Of a stretch of DNA of 64,000 nt, positions 7,393 through 16,566 are shown one piece after another. Source of the DNA: PALSA-243 sp963743705 (GTDB lineage: Bacteria; Acidobacteriota; Terriglobia; Bryobacterales; Bryobacteraceae). A program made the position numbers and the translations under genes. The stretch lies in contig CAVUQS010000010.1 in assembly GCA_963743705.1 (NCBI GenBank), forward strand, positions 165,445 through 229,444, written 5' to 3'. Each line of letters starts with the position of its first letter. The first letter of the stretch is position 1. The notes under the pieces were generated by a model, which was given only the letters and a program-made list of their open reading frames with translations, was not told the origin of the DNA and made no database searches.

Positions 7393-9624
7393 TTGAACAG
7401 ACTTGAATATTTTGTGGCCGCGGCAGTTGCGGTCGTGTGCATCACGGCGCCTCCGGCGTCGGCTCAGACTCCAGTAAACATTACGGTCCTCTCAGGGAAC
7501 GGGCAGCTTATCTGTCCGAATTGCACCACTACCGGGTCCGGCGGCCTTGCGTTTTTCGATGCAATGTACGTCAAGGTGACCGATGCAAACGGGAACCCCG
7601 TTTCCGGGGCGACCGTGAGTTGGAACATCACGTCATCAGTGAACTACGGCAGCTTCGGTAATCAAACCCAGACGGATCAAACCTCAACCGATTCGAATGG
7701 CATCGCCTTCGATCGCTTCTATTACAACAATCCCCCAGGCGGTGGCGGCTCAGTGACCGATCCCTGGCATCAGGCCGTGATTGTCGCGAGTATACCGGCT
7801 GGTAGCGTGACCTTCTATCAGACCTTGACCTTCCCAAATCTGAACAACAACAACGGTCAATCGGCGTTGGTGGGAATTCAACTCGATACGCCGGCCACTA
7901 ATCCTCCTTGTCCCAACTGCAACAAACAACCTGGAGATTTGTTGACGGGCTCGGTGGGCACCACGTCCACAACTATCTTTCAGATCACAGCATACTCCAT
8001 AGGCACGGTGCTTCCACAAGTTCCTAACGTGTCGTTCCGTCTTGTACCCAATCAGTCGACCCCATCAATTTCTTGCGCTACTGGCGCCGGGGCCGACCCG
8101 GGCTCGGTGCTAACGGATGCTAGTGGGACAGCTGTTTGCTCTGTGATCCTCGGATCGTCGGCTGGTTTCGGATCTTTCTATGCGTTGGGTGGTGGTGTGG
8201 CGTCCGTCGGCTACAACCAGGGCGGGAGTGCCGCGGGCTATTTCCAGAGTGGAAACTTCAGCCTCAATGTTACGCCTGGAACCGCGAGTATTCTTTCCGT
8301 CGTAAGCGGCAATGGCCAATCGGCGACTCCGGGCCAGGCGGTCGCGTTGCCCCTTATCGCACAAGTAGGCGATGCGGCCAACAATCCTCTTTCCGGCCAA
8401 CAGGTGACGTGGACGGTAAGCCCCAGCGCTGCGGCCACTCTTTCCAATAGCTCGAGTACGTCGGATGCGAACGGCAGAGTGCAGACGCGGGTCACCCTTA
8501 CCAACAACGCCGCGGGCCAAATACAGGTTAAAGCTGCGCTGACCAGCAATCCGAACGTGTCGGCTACGTTTATCGTTACCGCGAATGTCCAGGTTACCGG
8601 CCTGACGATCATTTCCGGAAACAATCAGACCGCGTTGGTGAACGCTACGTTCGCGTCTCCGTTGGTCGTTCAGTTGACGGCGGCTAATGGGGCGCCCGCG
8701 TCTGGGATCCCGGTTAATTTCGGTATCTCCGGACCGGCGTTTCTGAGCGCTTCGTCGGTCAACACCGATTCGAACGGGCGGGCATCGATCAGCGTGACGG
8801 CGGCTGGTTCAACCGGGCCCGTGAGCGTCACCGCCTCTTCGGGTTCGTTCAGCACCACTTTCTCACTCAGCGTAATCCCTCAGGGACCCTCGCTGACCAC
8901 CGGCAGCTTCTACAATGGGGCCGACTTCCAGCAGGGTTCCATCTCTCCCTGCAGCGTAGCGACGATCATCGCCCCGGGCGTGGCCGCGGCTATCCAGGGA
9001 ACGGTGGCGTACAACGGCATCGGCGCGTTGCCTTATCTGCTGGCGGGCGATCAGGTGACGTTCGGCGGCGCACAGGCGCCCATTTACAACGTCTCCAACG
9101 CAAATGGGCAGCAACAGATCACAGTTCAGGTGCCTTGCAGCGTTACGCCTGGGACCGTGTCTGTAGTCGTCAATGTGGGAGGCGGATCGGCTAGCGTCAA
9201 TGTTCCAGTTCTCCCGGCCAGCCCTGGCCTCTTTCTGACTCAGTTCGCCAGCGCTCCGCAAATTCCGGTTCTGGAGCGTCCCGATGGATCGTTCGTCAGC
9301 GCCACCAACCCGGCTCATCGCGGTGAAACGCTGATTGCTTACGTGACTGGCCTCGGAGCCACGTCGCCGTCCGTGACAACGAACGCGCTACCGGCTCCCG
9401 GATCGTCGCCCTCCGTTCTTGGGACGATCATCGTCGGCATGAACGGTCAGGGCGTACCTCTGAACAGCGCCTCGGTCTCGACGGATCTGGTTGGCGTCGA
9501 GACGGTTTCCTTTGTGGTGCCCTCGTCCACGTCTAGCGGAAATTCGACCTTCTCCATTGGGGTTCTTCCGCAGGGCAGCAGTACCGTCTATTACAGCCAG
9601 GTCGGGGTCTTCCCGATCCAGTAG
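7393..9624 (+). CDS. exported Ig-like repeat protein with Solibacter-type C-terminal domain
   Basis: 743 residues from TTG 7393, preceded by TTTGGAGG at four bases. Signal peptide residues 1-24 end at PASAQ. Residues ~27-130, ~290-390 and ~395-495 are Big_1-like immunoglobulin folds of the invasin/intimin type (VSGNGQSATPGQAVALPLIAQ and a second copy starting TIISGNNQTALVNATF), each with DxNGRAxxxVT-like strands. Residues ~505-743 match the Solibacter-type C-terminal domain (TIGR03437-like): SFYNGADFQQGSISPCSVAT, ITVQVPCSV, a PASPGLF element, and ETLIAYVTGLGATSP. Such modules suggest an extracellular or cell-surface, adhesin-like role (inference). Transcribed alone between two terminators. 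Confidence 0.82.
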   Translation: MNRLEYFVAAAVAVVCITAPPASAQTPVNITVLSGNGQLICPNCTTTGSGGLAFFDAMYVKVTDANGNPVSGATVSWNITSSVNYGSFGNQTQTDQTSTDSNGIAFDRFYYNNPPGGGGSVTDPWHQAVIVASIPAGSVTFYQTLTFPNLNNNNGQSALVGIQLDTPATNPPCPNCNKQPGDLLTGSVGTTSTTIFQITAYSIGTVLPQVPNVSFRLVPNQSTPSISCATGAGADPGSVLTDASGTAVCSVILGSSAGFGSFYALGGGVASVGYNQGGSAAGYFQSGNFSLNVTPGTASILSVVSGNGQSATPGQAVALPLIAQVGDAANNPLSGQQVTWTVSPSAAATLSNSSSTSDANGRVQTRVTLTNNAAGQIQVKAALTSNPNVSATFIVTANVQVTGLTIISGNNQTALVNATFASPLVVQLTAANGAPASGIPVNFGISGPAFLSASSVNTDSNGRASISVTAAGSTGPVSVTASSGSFSTTFSLSVIPQGPSLTTGSFYNGADFQQGSISPCSVATIIAPGVAAAIQGTVAYNGIGALPYLLAGDQVTFGGAQAPIYNVSNANGQQQITVQVPCSVTPGTVSVVVNVGGGSASVNVPVLPASPGLFLTQFASAPQIPVLERPDGSFVSATNPAHRGETLIAYVTGLGATSPSVTTNALPAPGSSPSVLGTIIVGMNGQGVPLNSASVSTDLVGVETVSFVVPSSTSSGNSTFSIGVLPQGSSTVYYSQVGVFPIQ

Positions 9625-9648
9625 GTTCCTCCTGTAGCACTCCTCCTG

Positions 9649-9673
9649 GGGGCCGACTCTTCAAGTCGGCCCC
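9649..9673 (+). terminator. stem-loop terminator
   Basis: A perfect 10-bp stem (GGGGCCGACT 9649-9658 with AGTCGGCCCC 9664-9673) with a 5-base loop, 24 bases after the stop. The T tract is weak (ATCTTTG). It separates the exported protein from the dcw cluster. Confidence 0.8.
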
Positions 9674-9824
9674 ATCTTTGTTCGCCTCGTCTTCGCTCCC
9701 AGTCTATATATAGTAGTCTTGCGCACTCGGTGCCACTTCTATTGCGCGCGATAACCCACTGATAACATTACGAGTTTCTCAATATTCCACTTGAAAAGGC
9801 GAAAGTTCCGTGCCACTATGTCTA

Positions 9825-9861
9825 GTGGGTGGCCAAATAGTGGTCTAAAAGTGGGAAATCA
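9825..9861 (+). promoter_or_regulatory. MraZ-type operator: GTGG repeats at 11-bp spacing
   Basis: Three contiguous 11-bp units begin with GTGG at 9829, 9840 and 9851, with AT-rich remainders (CCAAATA, TCTAAAA, GAAATCA). A further GTGG overlaps at 9825, and a degenerate fourth unit GTGA begins at 9862. A 6-bp inverted repeat (CCACTA 9813-9818, TAGTGG 9823-9828) abuts the array. MraZ is known to bind GTGG/TGGG-type direct repeats, one per DNA turn, upstream of its own gene, so autoregulation of the dcw cluster is the likely role. A possible extended -10 (TGATAACAT, 9760-9768) lies upstream; the true promoter is not certain. Confidence 0.75.
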
Positions 9862-10350
9862 GTGAGTGAGATCCTTCAACAGCTTCAAATGGTGGAACCT
9901 CCACGAGGGATGTACCCCACCCGTTTGGACGACAAAGGAAGGCTCAAGACCCCGGTGGGATTCCAGGCTTTCTTCGCGGCGTTGAGGGAGAAGAAGCTTT
10001 TTGTCACTTCAATGGATCGCCAGGTCGCTCTGATTTACCCTATCGCGGTTTGGCGCGACAACGAAAAGTTTTTCGAGACGAATCGCGATAATCCGCGGGT
10101 CTCTCGAGCTCTGGCTTTCAACGCTTATGATTTGGGCGCTGAGTCGGAGATGGACAATCAGGGCCGCATCCTGTTTCCCCCGGAATTGCGGCGCGAGTTG
10201 GGGCTTGAATCCGGTACGCTGCGCATCTGCGCGCACAAGGGCAAGCTCGAAATCCTGAGCGAGAAGTTGTATGAGGAGCGGAAGGCGGCGGCCGCTCAAT
10301 TAACTGCCGACGACCTGGAGCGGGCGGAAGCCGCAGGTTTGAATTTGTGA
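9862..10350 (+). CDS. mraZ: transcriptional regulator MraZ
   Basis: 162 residues. A ring-forming DNA-binding protein of the AbrB/SpoVT fold with two tandem MraZ repeats; it controls the division and cell-wall cluster, usually as a repressor of its own promoter. The first repeat holds YPTRLDDKGRLKTPVGF and the second ESEMDNQGRILFPPELR, each with the conserved D-x-x-GR core. The N-terminus is about 16 residues longer than usual if GTG 9862 is used; in-frame ATG at 9889 or 9910 would give a more typical start, and no clear ribosome site decides. The operator array ends where the GTG begins. First gene of the dcw cluster. Confidence 0.93.
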   Translation: MSEILQQLQMVEPPRGMYPTRLDDKGRLKTPVGFQAFFAALREKKLFVTSMDRQVALIYPIAVWRDNEKFFETNRDNPRVSRALAFNAYDLGAESEMDNQGRILFPPELRRELGLESGTLRICAHKGKLEILSEKLYEERKAAAAQLTADDLERAEAAGLNL

Positions 10351-10368
10351 GTGTAGACGCGATGGCCT

Positions 10369-11232
10369 ATGGAGCATTATCCGGTTATGGCCGCGGAGGC
10401 GCTGGAGCATCTGGCGATCGATCCCGGCGGCATTTATTTGGATGCCACGACCGGGCTTGGCGGGCATACAGCGCAGATCGCCGCGCGTCTGACCACGGGT
10501 TTCGTGATCGCGAACGATCGCGACGAGATGTCACTGGCAATAGCTCGCCACAACTCGCTCGAGTGGATCGAACGCATCCGGTTTCATCACGGGACGTTCG
10601 GGGAACTCGCGTACGCGCTGGCGGAAGCGGGAGTGAAGAAGGTGCACGGGCTGCTGGCCGATCTTGGAGTCAGCCGGTATCAGCTTACGTCGCCGGACCG
10701 AGGGTTTTCGTTCTTGTCAGATGGACCGTTGGACATGCGGATGGATCGTTCCACCGGCATGACTGCGGCCGATCTGGTAAACCACATGCCCGAAAGGGCG
10801 CTTGCCGATCTGATCTATCAGCTTGGCGAAGAAAGGAGGGCGCGGAGAATAGCCAGAGCAATCGTGAGAGCGCGGCCCATACGGAGCACGCTACATCTGG
10901 CCGATGTGGTGGAGCGGGCCGCGCCCCGCACGAGTCGTGTGCATCCGGCGACTCAGACGTTTATGGCCTTACGCATGAAGGTGAACGAAGAACCGGAAGA
11001 ATTGGACCGGCTGCTCGCAATCGGTCCCGGGTTACTGCATCCTGGCGGACGCATGGTGGTGATCAGTTTCATGTCCAGCGACGACAGGAAGGTAAAAGAG
11101 CGCTTTAGGCAGCTCGGCAGAGAAGGGCAGGCGGTCATTCTGACCAAGCGTCCGTTGCAGCCGAGCGATGAGGAATTGGCCCAAAACCCAGCTTCGCGCA
11201 GCGCCAAGTTTCGCGCGCTGGAGACGATCTAA
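10369..11232 (+). CDS. rsmH: 16S rRNA (cytosine-1402-N4) methyltransferase
   Basis: 287 residues (family ~300). It methylates N4 of C1402 in the 30S decoding centre using SAM. The SAM site is YLDATTGLGGHTAQI, followed by the acidic ND(R)D motif, then ADLGVSRYQL, the PLDMRMD motif and GEERRARRIARAIV. One point is unusual: the normally near-invariant VISFHSLEDR is VISFMSSDDRKVK here, with Met235 in place of the His. It sits between mraZ and ftsL as in most dcw clusters. The substitution could change substrate binding or simply be lineage-specific. Confidence 0.92.
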   Translation: MEHYPVMAAEALEHLAIDPGGIYLDATTGLGGHTAQIAARLTTGFVIANDRDEMSLAIARHNSLEWIERIRFHHGTFGELAYALAEAGVKKVHGLLADLGVSRYQLTSPDRGFSFLSDGPLDMRMDRSTGMTAADLVNHMPERALADLIYQLGEERRARRIARAIVRARPIRSTLHLADVVERAAPRTSRVHPATQTFMALRMKVNEEPEELDRLLAIGPGLLHPGGRMVVISFMSSDDRKVKERFRQLGREGQAVILTKRPLQPSDEELAQNPASRSAKFRALETI

Positions 11233-11249
11233 GAGGAAAAGATAAAAAA

Positions 11250-11747
11250 ATGGCGACCTTGCCAGCCTTTCTCAAACGGACCGGCATGCCCGCGGCGCCA
11301 GATGCGCCGCCGATCTCGAACGTGGCGCCCGTGGCGTTCCGCCCGGAGAAGCATTGGAATCAATTGCGTGCTCTTCCGCAGGACGACGTTTTCTTTTACT
11401 GCAAGAAGATCGACAATTCACGCCTGGTTCGCGAGGCCGATCCGAAGGCCGCGAACTCCTGCTGGTCCGCCATCGGGGCGGCGTGCGTTGCCTTGGCTTT
11501 GCTGACTGGCGTGCTGGCGCCGCAACTGATGACCACGCTCGCCGGCTACAAGCTCGAAGCCTTGCATGCCGAGGAGCGCCGTCTGGTCGACGAGCGTCAC
11601 AACCTGGAATTTAAGGAAGCGGACCTTTCCAACATGAACCGTCTCGAACGTCTGGCGAAGGATCAAAACCTCTCCGCTCCGGCGCCGGGACAAGTGGTGC
11701 GGCTGAACAGTAAGGATAGTTCGGTCGCGATGAACGAGCAGCAGTAG
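11250..11747 (+). CDS. ftsL: FtsL-like cell-division protein
   Basis: 165 residues. Topology fits FtsL: a cytosolic N-terminal segment (~70 residues, longer than usual), one membrane span at about 71-93 (CWSAIGAACVALALLTGVLA), then a short periplasmic heptad-rich coiled coil (~97-130) and a Pro/Gly tail. FtsL has little sequence conservation, so the call rests on topology and on its place between rsmH and ftsI. In the divisome it forms a complex with FtsQ and FtsB and activates FtsWI. Preceded by AGAGGAAAAG, a good ribosome site. Confidence 0.75.
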   Translation: MATLPAFLKRTGMPAAPDAPPISNVAPVAFRPEKHWNQLRALPQDDVFFYCKKIDNSRLVREADPKAANSCWSAIGAACVALALLTGVLAPQLMTTLAGYKLEALHAEERRLVDERHNLEFKEADLSNMNRLERLAKDQNLSAPAPGQVVRLNSKDSSVAMNEQQ

Positions 11748-11774
11748 AGGAATCGACTTTGGGAGTGAGTTGCA

Positions 11775-13769
11775 GTGGAGCGACGACTGACATGGCTGGC
11801 TGGGATTGCTGCCGCTTGGGCCGCGGCCATTCTTTGGCATCTGGCTTCACTGCAACTTCTCCATCACGCGGAATTTGCGCGCAAGGCGCGTAGAAACCAG
11901 GAAGTCGCCATTGAGATCCCCGCCGCGCGCGGGCCCATTCTCGACCGCTCCGGCCATGCGCTGGCGCTGAGCATTCCCTCCGAAAAAGTCACCGTCGATC
12001 CGATGAAGGTGCCCGACCTCGCCTTCACTGCGAATCTTCTGGGGCGGACGTTGCACCTCGATGCAGACGATCTTTTTCAGCGCCTGAAAGACGCCAAGGA
12101 GCAAGGCCGCGGCTATTTCGTGGTGAAGCCGAAGATTACGTTTGAGGAATCGCAGATCCTTCGCGATCTGCCAATCGATTGGGTGAATATCGAGCGCAAG
12201 AGCGAGCGCCATTATCCGGGCGGACCGCTGGGCGCGCAAGTCCTGGGTTCCGTGGATTTTCAGGAGAAGGGGAACGCGGGTCTCGAAAAATCGATGGAGG
12301 CCGATCTGCGCGGCGTGCCAGGACATGCGAGGTTGCTGACTGACGTCAAGCGCCGCGGCATCGATTCGCAACTGGAAAGTGGCGCGCGGCCGGGTTTGAC
12401 GATCCAGCTCACCATTGACGAGCGGCTGCAATTCATCGCCGAGCGCGAATTGGCCGAAGCCGTCAAGAAGCACGATGCGAGGACCGGGAGCGTAGTTGCG
12501 ATCAACCCCCAGACCGGCGACATCCTCGCGCTGGCGAGCTATCCGACATACGACCCCAATCTTCCACCGCAAGCGGGCGAGAACCCCATCGCCCGGCAGA
12601 ATCACGCCGTTTCCGTCCCCTTCGAGCCGGGCTCGGTCTTCAAGGTGATGACGCTTTCGGCCGCCCTCGAGACCACCAACCTGACCCCGGACAGCCCCAT
12701 CAACTGCCATGGCGGCGTGCTCACGTTGTTCGGCCGCACGATCCACGATTCGCACTACGGCGCGGGTGGCTACGGCATTCTTCCGATGTCGATGGTGCTG
12801 GCGAAATCGAGCAATATCGGCGCGATCGAAGTGGGGCTGCGCGTCGGACAAGACAATATGTACGACTACGTGCGCCGCTTCGGCTTCGGCCAGCGGACGG
12901 GGGTTCCCCTGCCGGCGGAATCGCCTGGCCAGTTAAGGTCGCTGCCGCGGTGGCAAAAAGGATCGTTGCCTTCGATCTCCATGGGCCAGGAAGTGAGCGT
13001 GACCACACTGCAGCTTGCGCAGGCCGCATGCGTGATTGCAAATGGGGGTCTGCTCATCAAACCGCGGCTGATAATGAAAAAGGGCAGCGAAGTGATTCCT
13101 CCCGCCCGGCCAGTACGCATTATCAAACCGGAGACCGCTATCACCATGCGCCAGATGATGGAAGGCGTGGTGCTCTACGGTACGGGACGGCTGGTTGCGA
13201 AACTGGATGGCTACAGCAGCGGCGGCAAGACTGGATCGGCGCAGATTTTCGATTCCACCACGCATCATTACACGCACAACTATAACGGCTCATTCATGGG
13301 CTTCGCCCCGGTGACGAACCCGGCGATTGTGGTGGTGGTGACGGTGAATGGAACGCGGGGCGAATCGGGATTCGGCGGCCCGACGGCGGGGCCGGTATTC
13401 CGCGCCGTCGCAACCGAGGCGCTTCGCTTGCTCGATGTGCCGCGCGATCTGCCCGAGCCAACGACCAACGCGCTTGTGGCCAGCAACACTACTCTCGATG
13501 CGGATGACGTCGCCGATGCGACGTTCGCCGAAGACGGACCCAATATCCTGGACGATCCCGAGGAAGCAGAGGCCGCGGCTGCCGCGGCGAAGGACGCGCC
13601 GCGGGTACCGAACTTCCGCGGCATGACGATGCGCGCCGTTTTGGCGGAGGCGGCTTCGAAGGGCTACGCGGTCCAGCCGGACGGCAGTGGGGTGGCGCGC
13701 GTGCAATCGCCGCCGGCGGGGGCCATTCTACACGAAGGGGAACGCATCCGCGTCCGGTTCGCGCGATGA
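11775..13769 (+). CDS. ftsI: division transpeptidase FtsI / penicillin-binding protein with PASTA domain
   Basis: 664 residues from GTG 11775. A single membrane anchor (~8-27), then a dimerisation domain (RGPILDRSGHALA), then the transpeptidase domain. The active-site motifs are S287-VF-K290, S345-S346-N347 and K485-T486-G487. It cross-links septal peptidoglycan and is the beta-lactam target. Residues ~607-664 form one PASTA domain (VPNFRGMTMRAVLAEA), so the layout is like SpoVD/PBP2x rather than E. coli FtsI, which lacks PASTA. A Glu/Ala-rich linker (~575-600) joins the two. Its stop overlaps the murE start (ATGA). Confidence 0.93.
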   Translation: MERRLTWLAGIAAAWAAAILWHLASLQLLHHAEFARKARRNQEVAIEIPAARGPILDRSGHALALSIPSEKVTVDPMKVPDLAFTANLLGRTLHLDADDLFQRLKDAKEQGRGYFVVKPKITFEESQILRDLPIDWVNIERKSERHYPGGPLGAQVLGSVDFQEKGNAGLEKSMEADLRGVPGHARLLTDVKRRGIDSQLESGARPGLTIQLTIDERLQFIAERELAEAVKKHDARTGSVVAINPQTGDILALASYPTYDPNLPPQAGENPIARQNHAVSVPFEPGSVFKVMTLSAALETTNLTPDSPINCHGGVLTLFGRTIHDSHYGAGGYGILPMSMVLAKSSNIGAIEVGLRVGQDNMYDYVRRFGFGQRTGVPLPAESPGQLRSLPRWQKGSLPSISMGQEVSVTTLQLAQAACVIANGGLLIKPRLIMKKGSEVIPPARPVRIIKPETAITMRQMMEGVVLYGTGRLVAKLDGYSSGGKTGSAQIFDSTTHHYTHNYNGSFMGFAPVTNPAIVVVVTVNGTRGESGFGGPTAGPVFRAVATEALRLLDVPRDLPEPTTNALVASNTTLDADDVADATFAEDGPNILDDPEEAEAAAAAAKDAPRVPNFRGMTMRAVLAEAASKGYAVQPDGSGVARVQSPPAGAILHEGERIRVRFAR

Positions 13770-15250
13770 TTCTTGGCGAGCTACTTTCGGGCGCCGGGTT
13801 GAAACATCCTCTCGCGCCTGCGCTCGCTGCGGCGCCAGTGAGCGGCTTGGATTACGATTCGCGCCGCGTCGAACCGGGTTATGTGTTTTTTGCTTTCCCC
13901 GGCGCGCACGCCGATGGGCGGGCTTTCGCGGTCAATGCGATCGAACGGGGCGCCATTGCGGTGGTTAGCGAATCGGATCCGCCGCCGGGTCTCGAAGACA
14001 AATGGATTCCTGTCGAGCACGGACGGCAGGCATTGGCGCTGGCTGCGCGTAATTTTTATGGCAAGCCCGATGAGCGCCTCGGCCTGACGGGCGTCACCGG
14101 CACCAACGGTAAAACCACCATCGGTTTTCTCACCGATTCCATCCTGCGCGCGGCGGGTCATGTCACCGCGCTGGTCGGCACCATCGAATATCGCCTGGCG
14201 GGCCAGGTGCTGCCGGCGGTAAATACCACGCCGGAATCGCTCGATCTGGTGCGTCTCTTCGCAGAACTCGAACGGCTTGGCGGAAGCCATGTCACGACGG
14301 AGGTTTCCTCGCACGCGCTCGCGTTGGGCCGCGTCTACGGATTTCAATTCCATACTGCGGTCTTCACCAACCTCACGCGCGACCACCTCGATTTTCACGT
14401 GACGATGGACGCATATTTCGCCGCCAAGCAGAAGCTCTTCGACGGCGCCGGGGGCCCGCCACCGCCTTTCGCCGTGCTCAATCGCGACGATGAATTCGCC
14501 GGCCGTTTGAAATTGCATCCGAAAACGCAGGTCTTCTGGTACGGTTTGGGGGTCGATTCCAACCTACGCGCCCGCCATATTTCATCCGGCTTTCAGGGCT
14601 TGAAGTTCGACATCCAACACGGCAAGACGCGCTTTGAAGTGGAATCGCCGTTGATCGGGCGCATCAACGTTTACAACATTCTTGCCGCGTGCGGCGCCGG
14701 GCTGTCATATGGTTTGAAGCCCGAGACTATCGCCAAAGGCATCGCCGATCTGCGCGCGGTGCCGGGGCGATTCGAACGCGTCGACGAAGGGCAACCCTTT
14801 GTGGTCGTGGTCGACTATGCGCATACCGATGACGCATTGCGCAATGTGATCTCGGTGGCGCGCGGCCTGAATCCAAAGCGTGTGATTACGCTCTTCGGAT
14901 GCGGCGGCGATCGCGATCGCGCCAAACGTCCACTGATGGGGCAGGCGGCGGCGGAGGCCAGCGACTTCGTGGTGTTGACGAGCGACAATCCGCGGTCCGA
15001 AGATCCACTGGCCATCATGAACGATGCGCTGGTTGGCATCCGCCGGGTGGATGTGGCGCACGCGGTCGAGCCAGATCGCGCCGCGGCAATTGCGCTTGCT
15101 ATTAAGGAAGCGCGCGCCGGCGATATCGTGATCCTGGCCGGCAAGGGCCACGAGCCCTATCAGGTCTTAAAGGACAAGACCATCGCGTTTGACGACCGAG
15201 CGGTGGCGAGAGAAGTGCTGAAAGGTTACGGGTATCACAAAAACACGTAA
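13766..15250 (+). CDS. murE: UDP-MurNAc-L-Ala-D-Glu:meso-diaminopimelate ligase
   Basis: 494 residues. Adds the third residue of the peptidoglycan stem peptide in the cytosol with ATP. The ATP loop is GVTGTNGKTTIGF with K116. The specificity motif is D407-N408-P409-R410 within DNPRSEDP, which in this family marks meso-diaminopimelate rather than lysine as substrate. TNLTRDHLDFH and GRFERVD are the usual Mur ligase blocks. The start overlaps the ftsI stop by four bases and murF begins two bases after its stop, so the three are translationally coupled. Confidence 0.95.
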   Translation: MILGELLSGAGLKHPLAPALAAAPVSGLDYDSRRVEPGYVFFAFPGAHADGRAFAVNAIERGAIAVVSESDPPPGLEDKWIPVEHGRQALALAARNFYGKPDERLGLTGVTGTNGKTTIGFLTDSILRAAGHVTALVGTIEYRLAGQVLPAVNTTPESLDLVRLFAELERLGGSHVTTEVSSHALALGRVYGFQFHTAVFTNLTRDHLDFHVTMDAYFAAKQKLFDGAGGPPPPFAVLNRDDEFAGRLKLHPKTQVFWYGLGVDSNLRARHISSGFQGLKFDIQHGKTRFEVESPLIGRINVYNILAACGAGLSYGLKPETIAKGIADLRAVPGRFERVDEGQPFVVVVDYAHTDDALRNVISVARGLNPKRVITLFGCGGDRDRAKRPLMGQAAAEASDFVVLTSDNPRSEDPLAIMNDALVGIRRVDVAHAVEPDRAAAIALAIKEARAGDIVILAGKGHEPYQVLKDKTIAFDDRAVAREVLKGYGYHKNT

Positions 15251-15252
15251 CC

Positions 15253-16566
15253 ATGACCTTGGATTTACAAGCAGTTGCGCGAGCGATGCGCGCCGAAGGC
15301 GTTCCCCAGCCTGTCACAGCAGCCGGGTGGAGCGTGGACACCCGGACACAAACGCCGGGCGACGTGTATTTCGCTCTACGCGGGCCCAACCATGACGGTC
15401 ACGATTTTGTTTGCGCCGCGGCGGCCAAAGGCGCATCCGCGATTGTTGTGGAACATGCGTCCGGTGTGGAAGTCGAGTTGATTGTGCCTGATTCGCTGAA
15501 AGCGCTGCAGGAACTTGGCGCGTGGGCGCGCGCTGAATGGGGCGGAACGGTAGTGGGCGTAACAGGAAGCGCCGGGAAGACGACGACGAAAGACGCGATT
15601 GCGCACTTACTCGCAGTCGAAGCGCCGGTCGGGAAAACGGTGGGGAATCTGAACAATCACGTTGGCGTGCCGCTCTCAATTCTTCGATTGCCGGACGATT
15701 GCCGCACCGCCGTGCTGGAACTGGGAATGAACCATGCGGGCGAGATCCGCGACTTATCCGGCATCGCCAAGCCACAAATCGGCGTGGTTACGAATGTAGG
15801 CTACGCGCACGTGGAGTTTTTCGATTCCATCGAAGGCGTTGCGGCGGCCAAGCGCGAGTTGATTGAAGCGTTGCCGCGCGATGGCGTGGCGGTGCTCAAC
15901 GCGGACGATCCGCGCGTGGCGCGCTTTCGCGATGCACACGCGGGCCGCACGGTGACGTTCGGATTCGCGCCGGAGGCCGACGTTCGCGCGGAATCGCTGG
16001 AGACGTCATCCGGCGGCATGCGCTTCCGGGCTGTCGGCGTCGGCTTCGAGACCGGCCTTACGGGCCGGCATGCGGTGAGCAATCTACTGGCGGCGATTGC
16101 GGTTGCGCGCGAATTCGGCATCGCGCCGGAACGTCTGCGCGAACCGGTGCGCGCGTTCACGATCGGAAAAATGCGCGGCGAGCGCATCGAGCGCGAGGGA
16201 ATGATTATCTGGAACGATTGTTATAACTCAAATCCGGAGGCGGCGCGGTCGATGATCGACGTGCTGCGGGAAACTCCCGCCAAGCGCCGGATTGCCGTGT
16301 TGGGAGAAATGCTCGAGCTGGGCGTCGCGTCAGACGATCTGCATCGCCAAGTGGGCGCCTACGCCGCCGAACGTGGAATCGATCTGGTTGTGGGCGTACA
16401 GGGCGCCGCCAAGTCTCTGGCGGACGCGGCGAGCGGCGACTTCTTCGAAGGGCCGGAGGGCGCGGGCGATTACGTCCGTTCCATCGCGCGCCCCGGCGAC
16501 GCGCTCCTGTTCAAGGGATCGCGCGGCGTTCACATGGAACGCGCGCTGGAAAGGCTGGTGGCGTAG
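15253..16566 (+). CDS. murF: UDP-MurNAc-tripeptide:D-Ala-D-Ala ligase
   Basis: 437 residues. Adds D-Ala-D-Ala to complete the UDP-MurNAc-pentapeptide. The ATP loop is GVTGSAGKTTTKDAI; the family motifs GNLNNHVGVPLS, LELGMNHAGEI and VTNVGYAHVEFF are present, then WNDCYNSNPEAARSMID and GEMLELG in the C-terminal domain. It abuts mraY with no spacer (stop 16564-16566, ATG 16567). No D-Ala-D-Ala ligase (ddl) gene lies in this cluster, so that supply comes from elsewhere. Confidence 0.95.
   Translation: MTLDLQAVARAMRAEGVPQPVTAAGWSVDTRTQTPGDVYFALRGPNHDGHDFVCAAAAKGASAIVVEHASGVEVELIVPDSLKALQELGAWARAEWGGTVVGVTGSAGKTTTKDAIAHLLAVEAPVGKTVGNLNNHVGVPLSILRLPDDCRTAVLELGMNHAGEIRDLSGIAKPQIGVVTNVGYAHVEFFDSIEGVAAAKRELIEALPRDGVAVLNADDPRVARFRDAHAGRTVTFGFAPEADVRAESLETSSGGMRFRAVGVGFETGLTGRHAVSNLLAAIAVAREFGIAPERLREPVRAFTIGKMRGERIEREGMIIWNDCYNSNPEAARSMIDVLRETPAKRRIAVLGEMLELGVASDDLHRQVGAYAAERGIDLVVGVQGAAKSLADAASGDFFEGPEGAGDYVRSIARPGDALLFKGSRGVHMERALERLVA

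Noticed and set aside
10347..11108. 253-codon plus-strand frame overlapping rsmH
   Set aside because: Out-of-frame shadow of rsmH with Arg/Ser-rich random composition.
11847..12851. 334-codon minus-strand frame opposite ftsI
   Set aside because: Antisense shadow of an unambiguous transpeptidase gene; no motif and no ribosome site.
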